From Sphingomonas sp. H160509 (lineage in GTDB: Bacteria; Pseudomonadota; Alphaproteobacteria; Sphingomonadales; Sphingomonadaceae), in NCBI RefSeq assembly GCF_024124765.2, contig NZ_JAMXSR020000002.1, forward strand, positions 2,654,001 through 2,718,000: a stretch of 64,000 nucleotides of DNA. The letters run 5' to 3'. Positions 28,942 through 38,668 of this stretch are shown piece by piece. The translations under genes and the position numbers were made by a program. Below the pieces are notes generated by a model, which was given only the letters and a program-made list of their open reading frames with translations, searched no databases and was not told the DNA's origin. How positions within the stretch are numbered: position 1 is the stretch's first letter; each line of letters opens with the position of its first letter.

Positions 28942-29671
28942 ATGGACCGCATCGTCTACGACCGGATGGCCGCGCATGACTCCACCCACTGGTGGTACCG
29001 CGCCCGCCGCGACATCCTGGCGGATTACCTGACACGCTACGGCGCGTTGCCGAAGGATGCAAAGATCCTCGAGATCGGCTGTGGCACCGGGCATAACCTG
29101 CCGATGCTGGCGGAGTTCGGTGAGATCGACGCGATCGAGATCGATCCGGCGGCGCGCGAGATCGCGAGCGAGCGGCTGGGGAAGCCGGTGGGGGCGGCGC
29201 CTTTGCCCGAGCTGCCGGGGGTGCCCCGCAAGCATTACGACCTGATCGCGGTCCCAGACGTGGTCGAGCACATCGAGGACGACGTCGCCGCGCTGAAGGC
29301 GATGGCCGACTGCCTCGCGCCCGGCGGCAAGATCCTGATCGCGGTGCCGGCGCATGCGTGGCTGTGGAGCGCGCACGACGTGGTGAATCATCACCACCGC
29401 CGTTATTCGAAGGCGACGTTGCAGGCGGCGATCGAAACGGCGGGATTGAAGCCGGAGAAGCTGGGGTATTTCAACTCGCTGCTGTTCCCGCTGGCGGCGG
29501 CGGCGCGGATCGCCGGTCGGATGACCGGGCGTGACGACAGCGATGATTCACCGCCGCCGAAGCTGGTGAATGCGCTGTTCGAGAAGATCTTCCGCCTGGA
29601 ACGCCACATGGTCGGTCGCATGCCGATGACGCCGGGGGGTTTCGATCGTGACGCTGGCGGTACCGCGGTAA
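28942..29671 (+). CDS. Class I SAM-dependent methyltransferase (frameshifted at C-terminus)
   Basis: A cytosolic methyltransferase of about 243 residues with SAM motif I ILEIGCGTGHNLPML, motif II AIEIDPAA, the post-I region DLIAVPDVVEHIEDD and LAPGGKILIAVPAHAWLWS, typical of the UbiE/Methyltransf_11 group found in lipid-sugar clusters. A G too many in the run 29634-29639 diverts the end; removing it gives MPMTPGVSIVTLAVPR and a stop at 29669-29671. As read, the frame instead ends at 29715 inside a repeat. Probably co-transcribed with gtrA. Confidence 0.88.
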
Positions 29672-29696
29672 CGATCGAGGAACCGGGCTGTCCCGC

Positions 29697-29849
29697 TTCC
29701 GTTCGTCCCGAGTAGCCGTCGAGTAGTGGCGAAGCCGCGTATCGAGACGGCGTATCGAAGGATAGGTTGGCGCGCGGTACCCATACCTCGATACGAGCCC
29801 TCGATACGCTCCTTACGGAGCTACTCGGTCTCTACTCGGCACGAACGGG
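29697..29849. repeat. Family C palindromic repeat between the methyltransferase and GT2 genes
   Basis: The left end TTCCGTTCGTCCCGAGTAG is the inverse of CTACTCGGCACGAACGGG at the right end, with inner arms GCGTATCGAG and CTCGATACGC. It overlaps the last codons and the stop (29821-29823) of the GT2 gene on the minus strand. Confidence 0.82.
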
Positions 29850-30855
29850 GTAGGGGGGCACTCTTTGGTATTTTAGTCTCCACGGGCTCCGAACGAAACC
29901 CCAAGGTCGCCTTACCCTGGATCGGACCCGCCACGTCCGCGACGATATACAGCGGCCGCCGCTTGGACTCGACGTATAGCCGCCCGAGATACTCGCCGAT
30001 CATCCCCAGCACGAACATCTGCACCGCGCCCAGGAACACGGTGACCAGCATCGTCGAGGTCCAGCCCTGCACCGCGCTGCCCGAAAGCCAGCCGATCGCG
30101 ATGTAGACGAACAGGAGCAGCGATACGCCGGTCAGTGCGAGCCCCGCGTGGCTGGCGAAGCGCAACGGCGCGGTCGAGAAGCCGGTGACGGCGTCGAACG
30201 CGAGGCGAATCATCTTTGCCAGCGGGTAGTTTGTCTCGCCCGCCAGCCGCTCGGCGCGGTCGTAGGGGAAGGGGACCTGCTTGAAGCCGATCCAGGCGAC
30301 CATGCCGCGGATGAATCGCGCCTGCTCGGGAAGCGAGAGGAAAGCATCCAGCGCGCGCCGACTCATCAGGCGGAAGTCGCCGGTGTCGAGCGGGATCGGG
30401 GTTTCGGTCATCCGGGTCAGCAGGCGATAGAAGGCGGCGGCGGTGGCTTTCTTGAAGACGGTTTCGCCTGCGCGCTGGCGGCGCACCGCGTAGACGACGT
30501 CGGCCTGGCTCGCCGCCATCGCCGCGCGCATGTCGGACAGGAGTTCGGGCGGATCCTGGAGATCGGCGTCGATGATCAGGATCTGCTCGCCGGCGCACAG
30601 GTCCAGGCCGGCGGTGAGTGCGAGCTGATGGCCGTGGTTGCGCGACAGGTTGATCGCGACCAGCCGCGGATCGGCGGCGGCTAGGCGCTGCATCACCGGC
30701 CAACTGTCGTCGCGCGAGCCGTCGTTGATCAGGACGATCTCGTAATCGTCGCCAACCGCGACCTTCGCCGCGCCGGAGATGCGCGCATGCAGGATGTCGA
30801 GGCACGCCGCCTCGTTATAGCAGGGGACGACGATCGATAACGCGGGACGGTTCAT
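29821..30855 (-). CDS. Family 2 glycosyltransferase, polyprenyl-phosphate type
   Basis: A 344-residue GtrB/ArnC/DPM1-like enzyme transferring a sugar to undecaprenyl phosphate. The cytosolic GT-A domain has LSIVVPCYNEAACLDILH, VLINDGSRDDSW, the metal site IIDADLQDPPE and LSRNHGHQLALTAGLD; two C-terminal membrane helices follow (LALTGVSLLLFVYIAIGWL, and MLVTVFLGAVQMFVLGMIGE). The last 10 or so residues and the stop lie in the family C repeat 29697-29849, so the tail is probably not original. ATG 30855. Confidence 0.9.
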   Translation of the reverse strand: MNRPALSIVVPCYNEAACLDILHARISGAAKVAVGDDYEIVLINDGSRDDSWPVMQRLAAADPRLVAINLSRNHGHQLALTAGLDLCAGEQILIIDADLQDPPELLSDMRAAMAASQADVVYAVRRQRAGETVFKKATAAAFYRLLTRMTETPIPLDTGDFRLMSRRALDAFLSLPEQARFIRGMVAWIGFKQVPFPYDRAERLAGETNYPLAKMIRLAFDAVTGFSTAPLRFASHAGLALTGVSLLLFVYIAIGWLSGSAVQGWTSTMLVTVFLGAVQMFVLGMIGEYLGRLYVESKRRPLYIVADVAGPIQGKATLGFRSEPVETKIPKSAPLPRSCRVETE

Positions 30856-30906
30856 CCGCGCCGTTTAGCGTCAATGGGAGTTGTAGGCAGCAATAATCAT
30901 CAAATG

Positions 30907-33013
30907 CTACACCCGCTCTACGGTGTGCACCGCATCGGCTGCGCGCAGCCCCGCCATCAGCCGCATCAACTGCTGCACGTCGTGCACCTCGACGTCGATC
31001 TCGTTGGTGTGGAAGCTCTTGTCGCGCGTATCGAGCCGCAGGTTGATGATGTTCGCCTTGTGGCCGCCGATGATCGACGAGACGATGCCTAGCGAGCCTG
31101 GCTCGTTCTTCACCATCACGGATATGCGCGCGACGGCACCCTCGGTCTCGTCCCCCCAGGCGACATCGACCCAGTCGGTCTCGTTCTCCGAGCGTTCGGC
31201 GAGTTCGCCCAGCACGCGGCAGTCGATCGCATGGACCTCGATCCCCGCATCCGGCCGGCGCAACCCGACGATCCGGTCGCCCGGCACTGGATGGCAGCAT
31301 GTCGCGAGATCGTACGCCACGCCCGGGGTCAGCCCCTTGATCGAGATCGCGCTTGATTGCGGCGCCAGCGCATGCGTGACGTCGGCGCCGGCCGAGCCGG
31401 GCATCAGCGCCTCCATCACCGCAGCATCAGACAGCGTTCGCCGCGCGATCGCGACCATCAGCGACGAATCGTCGGGGAGCTTCAGCCGCTTCAGCGCGTG
31501 GCTCAATGCATCCGTCCCGATCTGTGCAGGTAGCCGGGTGACGATGTCGTCGTACAGCGTGCGGCCCAGTGCAATCTGCTCCACACGTTCCTTCTGGCGG
31601 AGGTGGCGGCGGATCGCGGCGAGCGCCTTGCCGGTGGTCGCGACGTTGAGCCATTGCGGTTGTGGGGACTGGCCCTTCGAGCGCAGGATCTGCACCTGGT
31701 CGCCATTCTCGATCACCGTCGACAGCGGCACGACGCGGCCGTTGACCTTCGCGCCGACCGCCTGGTCGCCGAGATCAGTGTGCACCGCGTACGCGAAGTC
31801 GATCGAGGTCGCGCCCTTGGGCAGCTGGATCAGCTCGCCCTTCGGCGTGAACGCGAAGATGCGATCGGTGTACATCGCCATCCGCGTGTGTTCGAGCAGC
31901 TCTTCCGGGCTCTCGGCGGTATCGAGGATCTCGACGAGGTCGCGGATCCAGCTGACTTGGCGGTCGCTGCCGTTGATCTGCTGCTTGTACGCCCAGTGCG
32001 CCGCCAGCCCGAACTCGGCCTGCGCGTGCATGTCGGCGGTGCGGATCTGGATCTCGATCCGCGCGCTGTCGGCGTGGATCACCGAGGTGTGCAGCGAGCG
32101 ATAGCCGTTGCGCTTGGGTGTCGAGATGTAATCCTTGAACCGGCCCGGCACCATCGGCCAGCGCTGGTGGATGATCCCGAGAACCCGGTAGCAATCCTCT
32201 TCGGTCGGCACGATCGCGCGGAACGCCATCACGTCGGAAAGCTGCTCGAAGCTGATGTGCCGCTCCGACATTTTCCGGAAGATCGAATAGGGGTGCTTCT
32301 CGCGCCCCGATATCTCCGCCTCGACCCCGGCGCGCGACAACACCAGCTTGAGCCCGGACGCGATCTTGGCGATGCGATCGCCATCGCCTTTCTTCAGCTG
32401 TTCGAGGCGGCGGTTGATCGATTCGGAGGCTTCGGGCTCGAGCTGTTCGAATGCGAGCGACTGCATCTCGCGCATGAACTCGTACATGCCGATCCGCTCG
32501 GCGAGCGGCGCATAGATGTCCATCGTCTCCTTGGCGATGCGACGGCGCTTCTCGGGCTTGGCGATGTGATGCAGCGTGCGCATGTTGTGCAGACGGTCGG
32601 CGAGCTTGACCAGCAACACGCGGATGTCGTCGGACATTGCGAGGAGGAATTTGCGCAGGTTCTCCGCGGCGCGTTCGTTCTCGGTCTGCGCTTCGATCTT
32701 GCTGAGCTTCGTCACGCCGTCGACCAGACGCGCGACGGAGGCGCCGAACAGCCGCTCGATCTCCTCGGGGGGTGGCGACGGTATCCTCGATCGTGTCGTG
32801 GAGAATCGCGGTGGCGATCGTCTCCGCATCGAGGTGGAGGTCGGTGAGAATACCCGCCACCTCGATCGGGTGACTGAAATACGGATCGCCGCTCGCGCGC
32901 TTCTGCGACCCGTGCGCCTGCATCGAGAAGACATAGGCGCGGTTCAGCAGCGCCTCGTCGGCGTCGGGATCGTAGTCGAGGACGCGATCGACCAGTTCAT
33001 ATTGGCGCAACAC
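30907..33013 (-). CDS. rsh: RelA/SpoT-type bifunctional (p)ppGpp synthetase/hydrolase (frameshifted)
   Basis: A protein of about 701 residues once joined, controlling the stringent response. The HD hydrolase domain has YFSHPIEVAGIL, AILHDTIEDT and LVKLADRLHNMRTL. The synthetase has the RFKD motif (GRFKDYISTPKRNGYRSLH), usual in bifunctional enzymes. Then come the TGS domain (FTPKGELIQLPKGATSIDFA), a zinc-finger-like region around DLATCCHPVPGDRIVG, and a C-terminal ACT domain. One G too many in the run 32767-32772 splits it between IEDTVAT and PPEEIERLFG. GTG 33013 is the start. Confidence 0.93.
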
Positions 33014-33060
33014 GGCTTATAGATGGGGCCGGGTTGCGATGCATTGCAACAATTTCCTCG

Positions 33061-33390
33061 TTATTTCGCGTGGTTGTTGCACGCGGCGAGCGCGTCGGCG
33101 TCATAGGCCTTGCCCGCGACCGTGAAACTGGCGAGCGGCCCGACGCGCTTGGCGACCGCGGCGCAGAGGATCACGTCGCGCTGCGGTGCCTTGCTGGAGA
33201 CGAATGCCGCATTCTCCCAGCGCCACGGCGTGCCGTTGGTGATCAGCCGGGTGGAAGTGGGCGCGGCGGTAGGGACGGCTACATAATAATTGATGGGGGT
33301 CTGGGCCGATGCCGGTGTCGCGACCAGTGCGGCGAACCCCGTCGTCAGGGCGGGAATGGCGGTCAGAAGGGCGCGGGTGATGACTGACAT
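33061..33390 (-). CDS. Small secreted conserved protein (possibly CC_3515 family)
   Basis: A 109-residue protein with a clear signal peptide (TAIPALTTGFAALVATPASA, cut after ASAQ). The mature domain has NYYVAVPTAAPTSTRLITNG, APQRDVILCAAVAKRVG and AYDADALAACNNHAK, with two Cys. It resembles a family I recall from sphingomonads and Caulobacter named CC_3515, of unknown function; this name is from memory. ATG 33390 has AGGAG upstream. Divergent from an HxlR regulator gene. Confidence 0.75.
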   Translation of the reverse strand: MSVITRALLTAIPALTTGFAALVATPASAQTPINYYVAVPTAAPTSTRLITNGTPWRWENAAFVSSKAPQRDVILCAAVAKRVGPLASFTVAGKAYDADALAACNNHAK

Positions 33391-33411
33391 CGGTAGACTC
33401 CTAAAAGGTTT

Positions 33412-33435
33412 CTAATCGAGACCTATTGCGATTAG
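33412..33435. promoter_or_regulatory. Candidate operator between the secreted-protein gene and the HxlR regulator gene
   Basis: CTAATCG (33412-33418) and CGATTAG (33429-33435) form a perfect 7-base inverted repeat with a 10-base spacer, close to one DNA turn centre to centre spacing. It lies 22-45 bases upstream of the 33390 start, inside the 128-base divergent gap 33391-33518. HxlR regulators commonly bind such sites next to their own gene. Confidence 0.4.
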
Positions 33436-33518
33436 TTTCGAGTTGCAACTGAAATCGGAGGAGCATTTCGCTCCGGTCGTTTATGCGGTACCGTTGCTGT
33501 CCAATAAGGGAAGACGCC

Positions 33519-34001
33519 GTGGGAAAATTGCGCGAACCCCCTGCTCGAATGCAGCCTGCCTGCCGCGCTGGAGGCGATGGGCGAACGCTGGTCGTTCCTG
33601 ATCTTGCGCGCGTCTTTCAATGGTTTGCATCATTTCGAGGAGTTCCAGTCTGAACTGGGGATTGCGCGTAATATCCTGGCGAACCGGCTGGCGCGGCTGG
33701 TCGAGCATGGGATCCTGGAGCGGCAGCCTATTCCGGAGGATCGGCGGAAGATCGCCTACGGGCTGACCGACAAGGGGGTTTGCGCTGCTGCCGACGATGA
33801 TCGCGCTCCGGCAATGGGGCGAGCGGTGGGAGACGTGCGTGCCGGCGTTCCCGATTTTGGTCGACGAACGCGATCGGCGGCCGTTGCAGCCGGTGTCGGT
33901 GCGGTCGCACGACGGGCGCGTGCTGGGGGAAGGGGGACCTGATCTGGGCGCTTCCGGGAGAAGTGGCCGGTGACGGGGTGGAGGCTGAGGCGGCGGAGTA
34001 G
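33519..34001 (+). CDS. HxlR-type winged-helix transcriptional regulator (three frameshifts)
   Basis: A regulator of about 160 residues once joined: MGKLREP, then LLECSLPAALEAMGERWSFL, FNGLHHFEEFQSELGIARNI, LANRLARLVEHGILERQP and KIAYGLTDKG, then LLPTMIALRQWGERWE and RSHDGRVLGEG, ending at TAG 33999-34001. The HxlR core (CP-type start, winged helix, LTxKG) is clear, though the usual Cys-Pro motif reads Cys-Ser-Leu-Pro. Shifts lie in runs 33537-33541, 33774-33778 and 33932-33936. GTG 33519. Divergent from the secreted-protein gene, its probable target. Confidence 0.8.
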
Positions 34002-34012
34002 GCCTCCTTCTT

Positions 34013-34120
34013 CTCCCCTCCCTGGAAGGGAGGGGGCTGGGGGTGGGTCGGCTTGGGGCTGGTGCCGGCGTTCGCCAATAAGCCGACCCACCCCTACCCC
34101 CTCCCTTCCAGGGAGGGGGG
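34013..34120. repeat. Palindromic repeat (family A variant) between HxlR and thioesterase genes
   Basis: CTCCCCTCCCTGGAAGGGAG at the left is the inverse of CTCCCTTCCAGGGAGGGGGG at the right; the inner arms GGGGGTGGGTCGGCTT and AAGCCGACCCACCCC also pair. It lies between convergent gene ends. Confidence 0.75.
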
Positions 34121-34129
34121 ACCGTCGCG

Positions 34130-34555
34130 TTAGCGGGTCGGTAGCGCTTCCAGCACCGTGCGGATCGCGTTCGGGAGCGGCACGGGGCGGCCGGTCTCAA
34201 GATCGACGTGCACGCTGACCATTGTGATCACCGTGTGCAATTCCCCCGTCTCCGCGTGGGCGAGTTCGAAGCGTTTTGTCAGGCTCGTCGTCCCGAGCTT
34301 TTCGATCCGCACGAACGCTTCCACCGTATCCCCCAGGCGGAACGGCTTGAGGTAATCGATTTCCGTTCGGCGGACGTTGAATTCGGTGGTCGGCCAGATC
34401 TCCGGCAGTGCTTCGGCAATGCCGGTCCATTCCCAGAACTCGGTCACCGCGACGTCGGCATATTCGAGATAGCGCGAGTTGAAGACGATGCGCTGGCCGT
34501 CGATCTCGGCGTAGCGCACGCGGAACCTGGTCGAGAAGGCGAAGCCCGGCCGCAC
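34130..34555 (-). CDS. Acyl-CoA thioesterase, 4HBT hot-dog family
   Basis: A 141-residue hot-dog protein with the 4-hydroxybenzoyl-CoA thioesterase signature: RVRYAEIDGQRIVFNSRYLE, an Asp where the catalytic acid sits, then TEIDYLKPFRLGDTVEAFVR. It probably hydrolyses acyl-CoA; substrate unknown. The start is GTG 34555, directly after the stop of the upstream TSUP gene (34557-34559), so the two are translationally coupled. Confidence 0.88.
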   Translation of the reverse strand: MRPGFAFSTRFRVRYAEIDGQRIVFNSRYLEYADVAVTEFWEWTGIAEALPEIWPTTEFNVRRTEIDYLKPFRLGDTVEAFVRIEKLGTTSLTKRFELAHAETGELHTVITMVSVHVDLETGRPVPLPNAIRTVLEALPTR

Positions 34556-34556
34556 G

Positions 34557-35333
34557 TCAGAAGATCAGCTTCACGCCGACCAGCGCCAGCACGGTCGCGA
34601 GGACGGGAACCAGCACGCGGTCCGAGACGCGCGTCGCGATCAGGCTGCCGACGATGATGCCCGGTATCGACCCGATCAGCAGCGACACGAGCAGGTCGAC
34701 GTCGACCGACCCGAGGATCCAGTGGCCGATCCCGCCGAGCAAGGTCAGCGGCACCGCGTGGGCGATGTCCGAGCCGACCAGCCGGTTGATCGGCAACGTC
34801 GGGTAGAGGATCAACAGTGCGGTCATGCCCAGCGCGCCGGCGCCGACCGAGGTCAGCGAGACGAGCACGCCGAGGACTGCGCCGAGCAGGATGGTCAGCA
34901 TCGCCTGGCGCTCGCCGCCGACCGTGCCCACGCGAGGCGTCAGCCACGCGACGATCCTGCCGCGGAAGAAGGTCGCGACTGCCGAGAGGATCAGCGTGAC
35001 GCCGAGCACGGCGGTGATCGCGTGGCCGGTGTCGGACGATTTCTCGCCGAGATGGTTGAGCACGAGCAATGTCGCGATCGCTGCGGGGACGCTGCCGGTG
35101 GCGAGGCGGCGGACGACCTGCCAGTCGACTGTGCCGCGCCAGCCATGCACCGTCGTGCCGACCGTCTTGGTCGCCGAGGCGTAGAGCAGGTCGGTGCCGA
35201 CCGCGGTGGCGGGGTGGAAGCCGAAGACGAGCACCAGCAGCGGCGTCATCAGCGACCCGCCGCCGACACCCGTCAGCCCGACGATGAGGCCGACGAGCAC
35301 GCCGGCCACCGAATATAACGGATTGATATCCAC
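34557..35333 (-). CDS. TSUP family transporter (TauE/SafE sulfite exporter)
   Basis: A 258-residue membrane protein with about eight helices and the duplicated family motif: LVGLTGVGGGSLMTPLL in the first half and VSLTSVGAGALGMTALL in the second, plus GTDLLYASATKTVGTTVH and GSDIAHAVPLTLLGGIGHW. TSUP proteins export sulfonates, sulfite or related anions. ATG 35333. It lies nine bases downstream of the aminotransferase on the same strand and is coupled to the thioesterase. Confidence 0.92.
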   Translation of the reverse strand: MDINPLYSVAGVLVGLIVGLTGVGGGSLMTPLLVLVFGFHPATAVGTDLLYASATKTVGTTVHGWRGTVDWQVVRRLATGSVPAAIATLLVLNHLGEKSSDTGHAITAVLGVTLILSAVATFFRGRIVAWLTPRVGTVGGERQAMLTILLGAVLGVLVSLTSVGAGALGMTALLILYPTLPINRLVGSDIAHAVPLTLLGGIGHWILGSVDVDLLVSLLIGSIPGIIVGSLIATRVSDRVLVPVLATVLALVGVKLIF

Positions 35334-35342
35334 GCTGGCGGG

Positions 35343-36553
35343 TTAGCCGGCGCCACGCGCGGGCGTGTTGACGCCCATCGACTGGAGATATTTCTTCACG
35401 TTGCGCGCCGCCTGGCGGAGTCGCTGTTCGTTCTCGACCATCGCGATCCTCACATAGCCCTCGCCGTTTTCGCCGTAGCCAACCCCTGGGGCCACCGCGA
35501 CGTGCGCGTGAGTCAGCAATTGTTTGGTGAACTCAAGGCTACCTAAGTGCGCGAGCGCGGGTGGCAATGGGGCCCAGGCGAACATGCTCGCACGGGGGGC
35601 TCGGAATGTCCCAGCCGGCGCGGCCGAAGCTTTCGACGAGCACGTCGCGGCGCTTGTGATAGAGCTGGCGGTTGCGCTCGACGATGTCCTGGGGACCGTT
35701 GAGCGCGGCGCAGGCGGCGGCCTGGATCGGCGTGAACGCACCGTAATCGAGGTACGACTTCACGCGCGTCATCGCCGCGATCAGCGTCTTGTTGCCAACC
35801 CCGAAGCCCATCCGCCAGCCGGCCATCGAGTATGTCTTGCTGAGCGAGGTGAACTCGATCGCGACGTCCTTCGCGCCCGGCACCTGAAGGATCGAGGGGG
35901 TCGGCTTGCCGTCAAAATACAACTCCGAATAGGCGAGGTCGGAGATCACCCACAGCTTGTGCTTCTTCGCGAACGCGACGACGCGCTCGTAAAAGGCGAG
36001 ATCGACGACTTCGGCGGTCGGGTTCGACGGATAGCCCATCACCAGCACCGACGGCGCGGGGACGGTGAACGCCATCGCGCGCTCGAGGCTCTCGAAATAC
36101 GCCTCGTCCGGCGTGGTCGGCACCGCACGGATCGTCGCGCCGGCGATGATGAAGCCGAAGGTGTGGATCGGATAGGACGGGTTGGGCGCGAGCACGACGT
36201 CGCCGGGCGCGGTGATCGCGGTGGCCAGACTCGCGAGGCCTTCCTTCGAACCCATCGTGACGACGACCTCGGTCTCGGGATCGACGTCGACCCCGAACCG
36301 GCGACCGTAATAGTTCGCCTGTGCTTTTCGGAGGCCGGGGATGCCCTTCGACTGCGAATAGCCGTGCGCGCTGGGCTTGCGCGCGACTTCGACGAGCTTC
36401 TCGATGACGTGCTCGGGGGGCGGCAGGTCGGGATTGCCCATGCCGAGATCGATGATGTCCTCCCCCGCCCGCGCGCGCCGCCGCCCGCATCGCGTTCACT
36501 TCGGCGATGACATAGGGGGGTAAGCGTTTGATGCGGTAGAAGTCTTCGGACAT
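35343..36553 (-). CDS. Class I/II PLP aminotransferase, AlaC/LL-DAP aminotransferase type (two frameshifts)
   Basis: A protein of about 403 residues once joined. It opens MSEDFYRIKRLPPYVIAEVN, then GNPDLPPPEHVI, YSQSKGIPGLRKA, the PLP Tyr/Asp region WVISDLAYSELYFDG and the Schiff-base lysine in FTSLSKTYSMAGWRMGF, ending VRIAMVENEQRLRQAARN. The family makes alanine from pyruvate or acts on similar substrates. Shifts lie in the C run 36462-36466 and the G run 35594-35599. ATG 36553. Upstream of TSUP and thioesterase genes, possibly one operon. Confidence 0.9.
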
Positions 36554-36627
36554 GATCAGCCTCTAGCTGGAGGAGCGGGTGCTGTACCGCAGGTGAGCGG
36601 GGGGCGTCACCCCAATCCCCGATTGCC

Positions 36628-36711
36628 GTCACCCCAGCGAAAGCTGGGGTTTCCCGATTCGTGCCGCCCCCTTCGACAATTGGGATACCCCAGCTTTCGC
36701 TGGGGTGACGG
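36628..36711. repeat. Family B palindromic repeat upstream of phaC, copy 1
   Basis: Two hairpins, GTCACCCCAGCGAAAGCTGG (36628 on) and ACCCCAGCTTTCGCTGGGGT (36688 on), each self-complementary and inverse to the other. Together with the second copy at 36744-36827 they fill the 365-base gap 36554-36918, in which I see no gene. Confidence 0.8.
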
Positions 36712-36743
36712 AGTTTGTGTACGGTCCGCTACCCACACATCCT

Positions 36744-36827
36744 CCGTCATCCTGACGAAAGTCAGGACCCAGGGTTACGAGCGGTGGCGTTTGCGGCTCT
36801 GGGTCCTGACTTTCGTCAGGATGACGG
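36744..36827. repeat. Family B-like palindromic repeat upstream of phaC, copy 2
   Basis: CGTCATCCTGACGAAAGTCA at the left (starting 36745) and TGACTTTCGTCAGGATGACG at the right (ending 36826) are exact inverses, each also folding on itself (CCTGAC/GTCAGG). The arms are separated by about 27 bases. It ends 92 bases before the phaC start, so the phaC promoter lies after or within it. Confidence 0.8.
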
Positions 36828-36918
36828 GTGGGAGTGTTGCGGGCGGCGCGCTTGTATCGACTCGTCCTTCCGCCGAGCCGACGTCTGCGTTAAGCTCCCG
36901 AAAAAGCAGAGGGATGCC

Positions 36919-38638
36919 ATGGCCGATACTCCTCCCGACGCCTCCATGCCGACCCTCCCCGATCTCCAGCATTGGACGTGGGTGATGGGGCGTGCGCAGC
37001 AGATGATGATGGAGCAGGGGCTCGCGGCGATGCAGGCCAAGCCCGAGGGAATCCCGGCGATCCCCGGCTTCACCGATCCCGCGACACTGGAACGCGCGCG
37101 CGATTTCTGGGCCGAGAGCCTGACTTTGTGGCAGCGGTTTCTCGATCCCGCCAAGGCGCCCGAGGCCGCGCCGGTCACCGACAAGCGCTTCAAGGCGCCG
37201 CAGTGGCGCGAGCCGGTGTTCGACCTGATCCGGCAGAGCTATCAGTTGATCGGCGACCACATGCTGCGCGGCGTCGAGGCGGTGGACGGGCTCGACCCGA
37301 AGCAGAAGGAGCAGTTGCGGTTCGCCACCAAGGGGTTCGTCGATGCGATGAGCCCGACCAATTTCGCGCTGACCAACCCGCAGGTGATCGAGAAGACGAT
37401 CGAGACGCGCGGCGAGAATCTGATCAAAGGCCTGCAGAACATGATGGCGGATCTTGCCCGCGGGCAGGTGACGCATACGCCCGACGGCGCGTTCGAGCTC
37501 GGGCGCAATCTGGCGATGACGCCGGGCAAGGTGGTGAAACGCACGCCGCTCTACGAACTGATCCAGTACAGTCCGACCACCGACAAGGTGCTGGCGACGC
37601 CGCTCGTGATTTTCCCGCCGTGGATCAACCGGTTCTACATCCTCGATTTGACGCCGGAGAAGAGCTTCATCCGCTGGGCGGTCGCACAGGGCATCACCGT
37701 GTTCATGGTGTCGTGGAAATCCGCCGATTCGAGCATGAAGGACGTGATCTGGGGCGACTATGTCGGCGCGCAGGTCGAGGCGATCGATACGGTTCGCGCC
37801 GCGCTCGACGTGCCGGCGGTGCACACGATCGGCTATTGCGTGGCGGGGACGACGCTGGCGGCAACGCTGGCGCTGCTGGCGGCGCGTAACGAGGCGGCGA
37901 AAGTGGCTAGCGCGACGTTCTTCACCGCGCAGGTCGATTTCGCGCAGGCTGGCGAACTGCAGCATTTCATCGATGACGAGCAGTTGAAGATGGTCGCGTC
38001 GCTGTCGCCCGAGGGGTTCCTCGACGGGCGCTACATGGCGACGACGTTCAACCTGTTGCGCGGGCGCGACCTGATCTGGAACTACGTCACGCAGAATTAC
38101 CTGCTGGGGCAGGATTACGTGCCGTTCGACCTGCTCCACTGGAACGGCGACACCACCAACCTGCCCGCGAAATGGCATCTGAGCTATCTGACCGACCTGT
38201 ACCGCGACAATCTGCTGGTGACGGGCACGATGACGGTGGACGGTACGCCGATCGACCTGACCAAGGTCTCCACGCCGAGCTATGTCCAGGCGGGGCGCGA
38301 GGATCATATCGCGCCGGCCGAGAGCGTCTGGAAACTCACGCAATTGTTCGCCGGGCCGCTGAAGTTCGTGCTCGCGGGCTCGGGGCATATCGCGGGTGTG
38401 GTCAACCCGCCGGCGGCGGGGAAGTATCAATACTGGACCAATCCGGGGGGCGCACACGACGCTCGCCGACTTCGTCGCCGGTGCGACGGAGACGAAGGGC
38501 AGCTGGTGGCCGGATTGGGTCGAATGGTTGCGCGCGCTTGGTGCCGAGACGGTGGCGGCGGCCGGTGCGCGGCTGCCGGGCGAGGGGACGCTGCCGGCGC
38601 TCGGCGAGGCGCCGGGCGAGTATGTGAAGAGCCGATAG
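36919..38638 (+). CDS. phaC: Class I poly(3-hydroxyalkanoate) synthase (frameshifted near C-terminus)
   Basis: Polymerises hydroxyacyl-CoA into PHA granules in the cytosol. About 573 residues once joined. The catalytic triad is visible: Cys307 in IGYCVAGTTLA, Asp462 in AGREDHIAPAES and His490 in AGSGHIAGVVNPP. The nucleophile elbow reads G-Y-C-V-A where Gly is usual at the last position. Other landmarks are TPLVIFPPWINRFYILDL and FSRG-equivalent LLGQDYVPFDLLHWNGD. One G too many in 38445-38450 shifts the end (AHTTLADFVAGA). ATG 36919 has AGAGGG upstream. Confidence 0.94.
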
Positions 38639-38668
38639 CGCTACCTTACGTTTGCGTCATGGTGCAGT

